DNA from: an uncultured Bacteroidota bacterium
Lineage (GTDB): Bacteria > Bacteroidota > Bacteroidia > Chitinophagales > Chitinophagaceae
Reading direction: 5' to 3'
Assembly: GCA_903835005.1 (NCBI GenBank)
Contig: CAILLK010000136.1
Location: 1-53,084, forward strand
DNA: 53,084 nt
The notes beneath the pieces were generated by a model, which did no database searches, was not told the origin of the DNA, and worked only from the letters and a program-made list of their open reading frames with translations. This document shows positions 25,627-32,851 of the stretch, in pieces. The first letter of the stretch is position 1. Each line of letters begins with the position of its first letter. Position numbers and translations under genes: made by a program.

Positions 25627-26132
25627 CAGAATTTTATTAATTGTGGGTTATTGGGGTCACGCCCGTTTCTTTCCTGCATTGCAAGCGGGTGAATAGGTGC
25701 GCCCGAACTGGATTTATCAAAACATACACCGTCAAATAATCCAGAAACAAACCTGCCTGAATTAATCGCTTTTTTGAAGTTTCCCCATGCGAAAATCACC
25801 GTGTCGCATGTTTTGGCAGTCTCGATGAGTCGTAGAAAGTTGTTCCTTTTTTCAACTTCGTCAACGTCTATCAATTCACTGGGCTTGGTTGATATATAGG
25901 AATAAAGGTTCATCATATAGAAGCCCCCGTAGCCTAATTTTGTGAGCATCCTTTTGAGAATGTTTATTGTAGGATCATTTTTTGCTGAATTAGCCGTTGA
26001 TGGATTGAGTCCGATGCACATAGCTATCGGCAACTCCTCATTCCATATCCTCCAGAGCTTGTAGCGATATTTGCCACATGGCGAAAAGTCAGCGCCGTTA
26101 TTTTCGAATAAACTGCTTGTCATAAAGCTCAT
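25626..26132 (-). CDS. DUF1643 family protein
   Basis: This 168-aa protein matches DUF1643 by the signatures FSPCGKYRYKLWRIW, MCIGLNPSTAN, NDPTINILKRM and FAWGNF. The family occurs in phages and bacteria and its biochemical role is not known to me. It is coupled by one-base overlaps to an ASCH-domain gene and to a RuvC-like nuclease gene. That context suggests nucleic-acid or nucleotide work. Confidence 0.88.
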   Translation of the reverse strand: MSFMTSSLFENNGADFSPCGKYRYKLWRIWNEELPIAMCIGLNPSTANSAKNDPTINILKRMLTKLGYGGFYMMNLYSYISTKPSELIDVDEVEKRNNFLRLIETAKTCDTVIFAWGNFKKAINSGRFVSGLFDGVCFDKSSSGAPIHPLAMQERNGRDPNNPQLIKF

Positions 26133-26635
26133 TATTTAAACAGATGATGGTATTTTTCAGGGAGAATAGATGCGGGTACCTTCATGATCTTCCCCTGCTG
26201 TCCCTTGTGCGGTATTGACTCTTCAAACCTTATCGGATTGAGCAAGGGAAATGCATAGCGGCCGGCTGAAAAGTCACCCATGTGAAACTCTTCATGCGTT
26301 GATTCCACTTCCGGCGAATGATTGTATATCCAGTACTCCGATGTATTGCAGCGGGTAATTTCTACAGCTCCAACAATGCAGCCGAACTCCAGCTTACCAA
26401 GTTGTTTGTGAAATTCATCGAAGGGCCAGCTATTGTAAATGCCCTCCAGCTTCTTATCCCACTTCTTTGCAGCATGGACCAACACCCGGCCGGTAAAGTC
26501 GGTGGGCCAGCATCGGGTTTCATTTTGCTTTAATGGCAGGATGCCTCCGCCACCGCCAAGAGATCTATAAGGATGAGCTGTGACAACAGCCGTTGCCCAC
26601 GGTTGCCAAAGGCTGATTATTGGTATCTGTTTCAT
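26132..26635 (-). CDS. ASCH-domain protein
   Basis: The 167-aa product has the ASCH (PUA-like) signatures ISLWQPWATAVV near the N-terminus, NETRCWPTDFTGRVLVHAAKKW, and a later GCIVGAVEI strand. Domains of this class bind RNA or modified nucleotides. A Gly run (LGGGGG, about residues 26-31) sits inside the usual loop. It is coupled to DUF1643 and overlaps the preceding small gene by 4 bp. The exact substrate cannot be read from sequence. Confidence 0.85.
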   Translation of the reverse strand: MKQIPIISLWQPWATAVVTAHPYRSLGGGGGILPLKQNETRCWPTDFTGRVLVHAAKKWDKKLEGIYNSWPFDEFHKQLGKLEFGCIVGAVEITRCNTSEYWIYNHSPEVESTHEEFHMGDFSAGRYAFPLLNPIRFEESIPHKGQQGKIMKVPASILPEKYHHLFK

Positions 26636-26823
26636 GATTTTATTTTTCTTAACTGTCTTGCTATAACTACATGTATGCCACTTTCAAACTCAACTAACAT
26701 ATTTCTGTTTTTCCCTCTAATACATTTCCCATCAGGTCTCCTCACTGCGTGGCAAGGCTTTCCCTTTAGATTTGAAGAGGTAAATCGATCACCCCGATAG
26801 GTATATTCAGTAGTAAAAGGCAT
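26632..26823 (-). CDS. Small basic hypothetical protein
   Basis: This 63-aa protein (MPFTTEYTYRGDRFTSSNLKG, then CHAVRRPDGKCIRGKNRN) is basic and probably a small beta-barrel. Overlaps with both neighbours (4 bp and one base) support a real gene. Function unknown. Confidence 0.6.
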   Translation of the reverse strand: MPFTTEYTYRGDRFTSSNLKGKPCHAVRRPDGKCIRGKNRNMLVEFESGIHVVIARQLRKIKS

Positions 26824-27308
26824 TATGCTGATTTTAATTTGTGAAGTCTGTTGATTTTCTGCTTTAGATAGGGTTGGGAAAGTGGTTTCTGAAAATCCGG
26901 TTGTGGAATAATAATAGGCACCTTCCTACGTTTCTGTCTGAGTTGCTTTTTGTCTATTTGCATTTTTTTAATGATATGCTCATAGATAAACTTCACATAA
27001 TCGTTTTTCTCAAAAACTTCCGGTAATTTGATCAGCGCATGCATTACAGTCGTGTGATCATAGTTGCCAAAGATGCTTCCGGTTTTCTTCAGCGATAAAC
27101 CGAATTTTGCCCAAACAATCTCCCAAATGATCCAGCGGCAATATTTCACATTCTTAACCCGGCATTTTTCATAAAGCTGCTGGCGGTGAATACCAAACAT
27201 CGGAGATAGTTCAGAAATCAATGTTTCGAGAAAGGATTCAAAATCATCATCCTGTGAATAGGATATAGCAGATGGTTTTTTGATAGCAATTTGATAAGTG
27301 TAAGTCAT
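26823..27308 (-). CDS. DnaA domain IV-like DNA-binding protein
   Basis: The 161-aa product resembles the C-terminal DNA-binding domain of the initiator DnaA, without the AAA+ ATPase. Residues about 72-94 (SLKKTGSIFGNYDHTTVMHALIKL) match the DnaA box-binding signature, with DHTTV in the recognition helix. A basic tail follows (KKQLRQKRRKVP). It lies next to the replication initiator genes, so it may bind DnaA-box-like sites in phage or host DNA. A second, smaller protein of this type is at 41639-41932. Confidence 0.82.
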   Translation of the reverse strand: MTYTYQIAIKKPSAISYSQDDDFESFLETLISELSPMFGIHRQQLYEKCRVKNVKYCRWIIWEIVWAKFGLSLKKTGSIFGNYDHTTVMHALIKLPEVFEKNDYVKFIYEHIIKKMQIDKKQLRQKRRKVPIIIPQPDFQKPLSQPYLKQKINRLHKLKSA

Positions 27309-27309
27309 A

Positions 27310-28236
27310 TCATTTACATTTTATCTCAGTGAAAATATTTTTGATGTTGAAGTACTGCATCGTCTTGAAAAACCGGAAGTATTGGTTCTTGTGGACCGTG
27401 TGAATGATCATTTTGAACTCTTCAGGGGGTACCCATCCCTCCAGCTGGTACCTGTCATAGATTCCCTTCAGGCGTAGGATGTTTTCCTTTTCCCATGCAT
27501 CTTTTTTGAACATAGATGCGTTTGCCAGCCGCATACGTTCGCTGATGGCATAGCCAATAAGCTTGTGCCAGTGTTGCCGGGAATGAAGCTGTATTGCCCC
27601 GTATCTCCGCAGTAGGCTATATACGCCGTTGGAAACAAAGATGAATTCCAAAGCACCGGCCAGGTAGCTGTTGTAATCGCGTTGGATAATCATCTGATAT
27701 TCGGCTTCCGATGGCTTAACTAAGCGTGGAGCTTCAGCCGGCGGATCGATCATTGCTTTTATCTCATCACCGGTCTTCCGGTAGATATCCTGTTTGTATT
27801 TGAGATAGGCCCGGAGTACGTCCCCCATGAATTCAGCATTGAGCTCTTTGTTGTAGTGCCGGTAGACTTCATCGAACTCTCCCTGATTATTGAGGTAGAA
27901 AGCATGTCTGATCTCATTTGTTGTGAGCGTAATGAACTGGGGAGCTGACAGCAGGAATAGCTTTAATACCCGTACCTGCAGGTGCAAGCTCTCCCCGGTA
28001 TGCATGATGGCACCGGTTAGAATTTTGATCTCCTGAAAGATGGAAATGAGCTCATCATGCAGGTTATCATCATTCAACCACTTCAGCATAGGTGAATTCA
28101 GTTCGTTGCGAATTACCTGTGTTTCCACGACGCTTAAGCGCTTCGAGTTCATCAATTGTTGCACCCCCTTTTCGTATAGCTGCAGGCGCTGTTCCTGTCT
28201 TTCCTTTGGAACTATCTGTATTGCCGTTGATCCCAT
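27310..28236 (-). CDS. Hypothetical replication-module protein
   Basis: This 308-aa helical protein has no motif I recognise: no Walker box and no nuclease triad. It lies between the initiator gene and the DnaA-domain gene, where other phages place a helicase loader or second initiator part. Its start overlaps the initiator gene by 167 bp in another frame. That start is supported by AGG eight bases upstream (CCAGGTAAAAAATGGG). Alternative in-frame ATGs at 28152 and 28089 would shorten but not remove the overlap. Confidence 0.7.
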   Translation of the reverse strand: MGSTAIQIVPKERQEQRLQLYEKGVQQLMNSKRLSVVETQVIRNELNSPMLKWLNDDNLHDELISIFQEIKILTGAIMHTGESLHLQVRVLKLFLLSAPQFITLTTNEIRHAFYLNNQGEFDEVYRHYNKELNAEFMGDVLRAYLKYKQDIYRKTGDEIKAMIDPPAEAPRLVKPSEAEYQMIIQRDYNSYLAGALEFIFVSNGVYSLLRRYGAIQLHSRQHWHKLIGYAISERMRLANASMFKKDAWEKENILRLKGIYDRYQLEGWVPPEEFKMIIHTVHKNQYFRFFKTMQYFNIKNIFTEIKCK

Positions 28237-28999
28237 TTTTTACCTGGCTTAAAATGTTAGTTAATTCGCTGTTGATATCTACCAGCCGGAGCCTGCCTTG
28301 AAGAAACACTGTCAGATGCTGCCAGTTGTCCAAGATCAGATTCCAGCTTTCAATGACCTTTTCGGGTACCTGCTCATCAGTCAGCATTTTGTTTTTCGTT
28401 TTGACCTGAGTCGTGAGGTAAGCGATAATGTTTTTCATGGCCGTACCCTGGGCGCCGTCAATCTTCGCACCGTTATCCGTTCGCTTCCGGATGAACGCAT
28501 CGTATTGCCCGATGCAGGCCGTGTAAAGCGGATTTTTTTCTTTCGAATTTTTTTTATTTTTTTTAAAAGAAGTTTTTGGAGGATCAGTAGACGGGCCTGA
28601 TTCGTTAGAATCAGGAAAGGAAGGTTTTGTTTTGTTTATATTATCTATACCATCACCTATGCTACTACCTATACCATCACCTATACCATTACCTATACTA
28701 AAACCTGTGCAAAAAATGCTTAGGTCGTTTAGTTTGTAAGTAACGTTTGAATCTCCATTTCTTGTTTCAAAATTGATAATTCCAGCCTGCTTTAACCTAT
28801 TCCTATACCGATCTAACGTTCTACGATCTCTGATCCCTAAGTCACTCATGACTTTAGAATTATTGCGTTTGAATGGATTCATCCAGCGAAGCGTGTTGGC
28901 GATTTCCAATAGATAGAAATACAGACCTACTTCTTCAACTCCTAACGAATACGCATTACATGCAATCCAGAAACCCTTTATTTGAACTAAATAATTCAT
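28070..28999 (-). CDS. Phage replication initiator (wHTH, lambda O/DnaD-like)
   Basis: Residues about 1-95 of this 309-aa protein form a winged helix-turn-helix (GVEEVGLYFYLLEIANTL, NNSKVMSDLGIRDRRTLDRYRNRLKQAGIINF). A low-complexity linker follows (IGNGIGDGIGSSIGDGI), then a Lys-rich stretch and a helical C-terminal domain (about 160-240). This two-domain layout with a long linker is that of phage initiators such as lambda O. The linker is encoded by five 12-bp repeats next to an AT-rich tract, so the gene may contain the origin. Confidence 0.78.
   Translation of the reverse strand: MNYLVQIKGFWIACNAYSLGVEEVGLYFYLLEIANTLRWMNPFKRNNSKVMSDLGIRDRRTLDRYRNRLKQAGIINFETRNGDSNVTYKLNDLSIFCTGFSIGNGIGDGIGSSIGDGIDNINKTKPSFPDSNESGPSTDPPKTSFKKNKKNSKEKNPLYTACIGQYDAFIRKRTDNGAKIDGAQGTAMKNIIAYLTTQVKTKNKMLTDEQVPEKVIESWNLILDNWQHLTVFLQGRLRLVDINSELTNILSQVKNGINGNTDSSKGKTGTAPAAIRKGGATIDELEALKRRGNTGNSQRTEFTYAEVVE
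28532..28703. other. Candidate intragenic replication origin (iterons plus AT-rich tract)
   Basis: Five consecutive 12-bp units, consensus CCTATACCATCA, run from 28644 to 28703 inside the initiator gene. An AT-rich tract with long T runs (28532-28578) lies about 65 bp away. Phage lambda keeps its origin inside gene O in the same arrangement: iterons beside an AT-rich unwinding region. Origin function here is inferred. Confidence 0.5.
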
Positions 29000-29019
29000 C
29001 TGCCTTATACCCGTTTACT

Positions 29020-29280
29020 TTAAAACAATGCCGCTTGTTTACTATATGCTTTCCCCGAAAGGATATCATCCAATTCTTTTTCCGCTGCCTTCGACTGATC
29101 AAGGATATTTGTTGCCCTCGTTTTGAAGTACAGCTTTTGCAGATCACGGACCTTCAGAATCGCTGCCTTGAGGTCATCATATTGCTTATAGGTAACCCGC
29201 AATTCATCGCTCATGCTCTGTATCTGCTTGATCACCTCATCAGGCGCATCAAACCACCGATCATCTATTTTTATGCTCAT
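29020..29280 (-). CDS. Small coiled-coil hypothetical protein
   Basis: The 86-aa product (MSIKIDDRWFDAPDEVIKQI) is helical, with a likely coiled coil at VTYKQYDDLKAAILKVRDLQKLY. The start at 29280 is used because it overlaps the helicase stop; an ATG three bases upstream is also possible. It links the helicase gene to the initiator gene in one operon. Function unknown. Confidence 0.6.
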   Translation of the reverse strand: MSIKIDDRWFDAPDEVIKQIQSMSDELRVTYKQYDDLKAAILKVRDLQKLYFKTRATNILDQSKAAEKELDDILSGKAYSKQAALF

Positions 29281-31013
29281 CATGCCTCTATAGGTTGATT
29301 TTTCTTATTAAAAATTGAGTTCATAACCCTATCAATGATCTCCTTTTGAATATTATCGGAGCTTCCAGTGATCGTATTAGCAACGGCCCGTTTCTTTTCA
29401 ATGATTTCGTAGATATCTTCATCAATGGTATCCTTGCCTAAGAAGTAAGCACATTGCACACTATCTTTTTGCCCGATACGGTGAAACCTATCCTCGCACT
29501 GATCACAGTCAGCAGAATGCCAGGGCAACTCAATAAAAGCGCAACGGCTGGCCGCTGTGAGCGTAAGACCAACGCCGGCTGCTTTGATTGAAAGGAGAAT
29601 GAGATTGCAGTCCGGATTGTTCTGGAAGTTATCAACTGCTGATTGCCGCTGATCCTGAGTATCAGCACCGGTAATAGTCAAAGCATGTGGGTAATGATTC
29701 TTCAGTGCTTGGGCAATTTCCTTCTGATGGATAAACACCCCGATCTTTTCACCTGAACCAATAACCTCATCAATGTGATCAATAACGTCATTGATCTTGC
29801 CCCGGGCGCTGATGTTCTTGCAGATGCCGATTTTTACCATGATCTCCCCACGCATGCTCCGAGCAACCTCCTCATCCGACTTTTGCCGGTACTCCTGTAG
29901 ATAGTTTGACAGATCAGAAATAGCATCATTGTATTCCTTGCGGGTAGCTATATCACTTATTATGATCTGCCTCATCTTATCAGGCAGCTCGGTTAATACC
30001 TCCTTTTTTTGCCGCTGGAAGAAACAGGTTGTTTGCAATTTGTACCCGAGCTCTGCCAGATTGGTAGCCCCGGTACCATTACCTCCGCAGTAGCGATCCA
30101 TAAAGAACTTATAGCCGCCGAAATCACCCAGCCTGCCAAGTATATGAAGCTGCGATATCAGGTCTTTAGGTTTATTCACTACAGGGGTACCTGTCAGCCC
30201 CAATATGAAATCTTTGCCCTTTGTAACACCCATACAGAACTTAGCCTGCTGGGTACTGCCATCCTTGCATTTGTGCAGCTCATCCAGTATCACGGCATCA
30301 AACAACTGAATAGTTTGATGAAACTCAATGTGATCGAGGCGCAACGGCTTCGGTTTGCCGGTTTCGGGATCTATTACTTTCTTTATTTTGGCAACGAAGT
30401 ATTTCTTAAGGCTTTCATAGTTGGTAATGAATACCCGTACACCAGCCGTGCGGTGAAATGTTGGCCATGTCGTTTTGATGCTATCACTAAGTATCAATGA
30501 TGAACCGCCGCTGTTCCATAAGCCTCCGGCCGTCTGCGTAGTTGCCGCTTTGATGCCAGCTACCTTTTCAAATTCCCGCTGCCAGTTCAGTTTCAGCGAT
30601 GACGGGCAAATGACAAGGATACACTTGCATTTTGCTCCGATCACCGTACCGATGGCTTGTAAAGTCTTCCCGAGACCAGGCTGATCTCCAATGATTACCC
30701 TCTTATGAATCAAAGTATAGGCTATGCCCTTGCTCTGGTAGGGGAAAGGGGTGTACTTCAGGGGAATGTCTATTGTCAGCTCTGGCATCGGTGGTATTTC
30801 ACCTACCTGCTCTGGAAGTGATTCGGTCGCGTTGACCTTGTTGTATTTCTTCAATAGCCACTCCAGCGAATGCTCCTGGCTGACAGGTATGCACCAGCAT
30901 TTCTTTGAGCCGTACCAGTACCGACCGGGAATGCCTTTGATATCAGCAATTACCTTCGGGTTGTAGTCGAAGATGAGCTCAAAGGCTGAATGTGTTTTAT
31001 ATACAGTTATCAT
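29280..31013 (-). CDS. SNF2-family DNA helicase/translocase
   Basis: The 577-aa protein is an SF2 ATPase of the SNF2 type. An N-terminal segment of about 60 residues (DIKGIPGRYWYGSKKCWCIP) resembles a HARP-like domain as in SMARCAL1. Walker A is DQPGLGKT (110-117), motif II is DELH (244-247), motif III is LTGTP (273-277), and motif VI near the C-terminus is QCEDRFHRIGQ. Such enzymes move along duplex DNA and can anneal or remodel forks. It overlaps the methyltransferase gene by 4 bp, which ties it to the modification cluster. Confidence 0.92.
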   Translation of the reverse strand: MITVYKTHSAFELIFDYNPKVIADIKGIPGRYWYGSKKCWCIPVSQEHSLEWLLKKYNKVNATESLPEQVGEIPPMPELTIDIPLKYTPFPYQSKGIAYTLIHKRVIIGDQPGLGKTLQAIGTVIGAKCKCILVICPSSLKLNWQREFEKVAGIKAATTQTAGGLWNSGGSSLILSDSIKTTWPTFHRTAGVRVFITNYESLKKYFVAKIKKVIDPETGKPKPLRLDHIEFHQTIQLFDAVILDELHKCKDGSTQQAKFCMGVTKGKDFILGLTGTPVVNKPKDLISQLHILGRLGDFGGYKFFMDRYCGGNGTGATNLAELGYKLQTTCFFQRQKKEVLTELPDKMRQIIISDIATRKEYNDAISDLSNYLQEYRQKSDEEVARSMRGEIMVKIGICKNISARGKINDVIDHIDEVIGSGEKIGVFIHQKEIAQALKNHYPHALTITGADTQDQRQSAVDNFQNNPDCNLILLSIKAAGVGLTLTAASRCAFIELPWHSADCDQCEDRFHRIGQKDSVQCAYFLGKDTIDEDIYEIIEKKRAVANTITGSSDNIQKEIIDRVMNSIFNKKNQPIEA

Positions 31014-32851
31014 GCTGCTTGATTTTTAATTAAGTTTTCATGCATAGCCAGCGCCCATGCCTTGACTACATCAGGTACCACGCTATTACCAATAAATTTC
31101 TTTTGATCGCTCTGCGTACCAAGTAGGTTATATTCCTTCGGAAATCCCTGTATCTGTAGCAGCTCGTCAACGCGGAGCATCCGCATTTTGATATCTGCAA
31201 TGCCGTACAGAGCCATGAACTCTTTTAACTTTACGATTATTGGGCTGTCAGTTTCATATACCTCAATCGCAGGTCCGGTTTCAGTCATTACCAGGTACAC
31301 AGGCGTTTTGTTCGCAGTTGCAAGCAAAGTAGGTCCCGGTTTATTAACGCTTCGCATTTGACCGCCATATTGCAGTGTAAGCAAATAAGGATACTTCCTG
31401 TTGGCTGTGATCGTTGGAGCTGGTTCATGGATGCTCTTCGGTACATTGGTATATTGGCCACTGTCAACAAAGCAATCCGCTTGTATCATGTTCAACTTAG
31501 GAACGCTGGTTATTGCACCTGCAGGTTCGTGGATGCTGGATGAGGTAGGACTTTTGAAATCACGGTTGATGAATACACCAGCAGTAATATCAGCCGCTGC
31601 GATCACCGGCGCCGGGCCTTCTACACTATGAGTATTATCCCCGTTGCCATGGTAGCAGGATATGAACGCCTGAACAAGAGCCTGACTATCAACCGTGGTT
31701 ATTGTACCTGCTGGCCCATCGGTTGAGATATTCTTATTCCACGGTGTACCGGAATAGTATTTTGAAATAAAATTGGTTTGTACCAAATCCTGATTGCCAC
31801 CGGTAGATGTCAGAGTTCTGGCAGGGCCGTTTACATCTACTACTTTAGAAAATGGCTCCCCTGTATTGCGCTGCGTAATGAAAGAAGCATTAACAAAGGA
31901 GTGCCGATTCTGAGTATCAATAACGGTCAATGGTTTATCCAGGTCGTTGGTTCTTGGTTTACCTCCATGATACTTGATCATGAAAGCATCTTTGCCACCG
32001 GCAATATGTTTGATACAACCGGCGTACACACGTTCCAGAGTATTATCACTCAAGTCTTTTCTTTGCCGCTGCGGTATGCTGGTATTATTGCCACGGTAGA
32101 AGATCGTATACCCCTCGTCCTTAAAATCAAGTTTTTCTTTAACTGCGTTCCATTTTTGTAAACCACCTTTACCCATCTTGTTGTGGGTAGGTGATGGGAA
32201 CACAATGTCAATGCCATGCTTTGCAAACATGCCGAACAGACGGTTCCGGGATGTGAAAGCTCCATAGTCAGCACTGTTCATTTGTCGCCACTCCTGGCAG
32301 TATCCGTGAGCGCATATTTCACCACACCAGCGGTCGAAGTCTTCCCCTTTGGTTTCTGGCACCGGCTCATGTCCGTCTACCAGCTCTCCGTGCTTATTCT
32401 TTATAACAACGTTCTTACCGTCACGAACCTTTATCCGACTTGGGCCCCAATCCATGAACTCTACAACATTTTCAATCATTACATATTCAGGATCCAGTGC
32501 GGTTATATACCGGTGCAGATGATCAGCCAAAGTCCTGCTGTCAGCATCCCGGGCCAAACCGCCTTTTGCCTTACTGAAATTGGTGCATTCTAAAGATGCC
32601 CAAAGAATCAGCCTTGCATCAGGGTATTGCAGACGGCTCTCATGCACTAACTTTATTAGTGGCGAGAGTTCCAGCGTCCGGATATCTTCCTCGAAGTGTT
32701 TTACTTCCGGATGGTTCGCCCAATGGCTTAGTATAGCAACGTGATCATGATTTACGCATGCAATCACTTTTGCCACTTCAGAAAGTGCAAATCCGGTTGT
32801 AGTACCCCCGGCTCCGCAAAAGAGATCAACTATTAAAAATGATGGATTCAT
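31010..32851 (-). CDS. DNA cytosine-5 methyltransferase with internal repeat region
   Basis: Residues 1-215 of this 613-aa enzyme carry motif I DLFCGAGG (9-16), the catalytic loop ECTNFSKAKGG with Cys89, and the ENV motif (127-129). Motifs IX/X lie at the C-terminus (LQIQGFP, KKFIGNSVVPDVV). Between them, residues about 290-515 hold seven imperfect repeats of 28-37 residues, each centred on a P-x-x-T-I/L-T turn (for example VNGPARTLT, TDGPAGTIT, IHEPAPTIT). The usual P before the catalytic Cys is Glu here, a variant known from other phage-type C5 enzymes. It is coupled to helicase genes on both sides. Confidence 0.92.
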   Translation of the reverse strand: MNPSFLIVDLFCGAGGTTTGFALSEVAKVIACVNHDHVAILSHWANHPEVKHFEEDIRTLELSPLIKLVHESRLQYPDARLILWASLECTNFSKAKGGLARDADSRTLADHLHRYITALDPEYVMIENVVEFMDWGPSRIKVRDGKNVVIKNKHGELVDGHEPVPETKGEDFDRWCGEICAHGYCQEWRQMNSADYGAFTSRNRLFGMFAKHGIDIVFPSPTHNKMGKGGLQKWNAVKEKLDFKDEGYTIFYRGNNTSIPQRQRKDLSDNTLERVYAGCIKHIAGGKDAFMIKYHGGKPRTNDLDKPLTVIDTQNRHSFVNASFITQRNTGEPFSKVVDVNGPARTLTSTGGNQDLVQTNFISKYYSGTPWNKNISTDGPAGTITTVDSQALVQAFISCYHGNGDNTHSVEGPAPVIAAADITAGVFINRDFKSPTSSSIHEPAGAITSVPKLNMIQADCFVDSGQYTNVPKSIHEPAPTITANRKYPYLLTLQYGGQMRSVNKPGPTLLATANKTPVYLVMTETGPAIEVYETDSPIIVKLKEFMALYGIADIKMRMLRVDELLQIQGFPKEYNLLGTQSDQKKFIGNSVVPDVVKAWALAMHENLIKNQAA

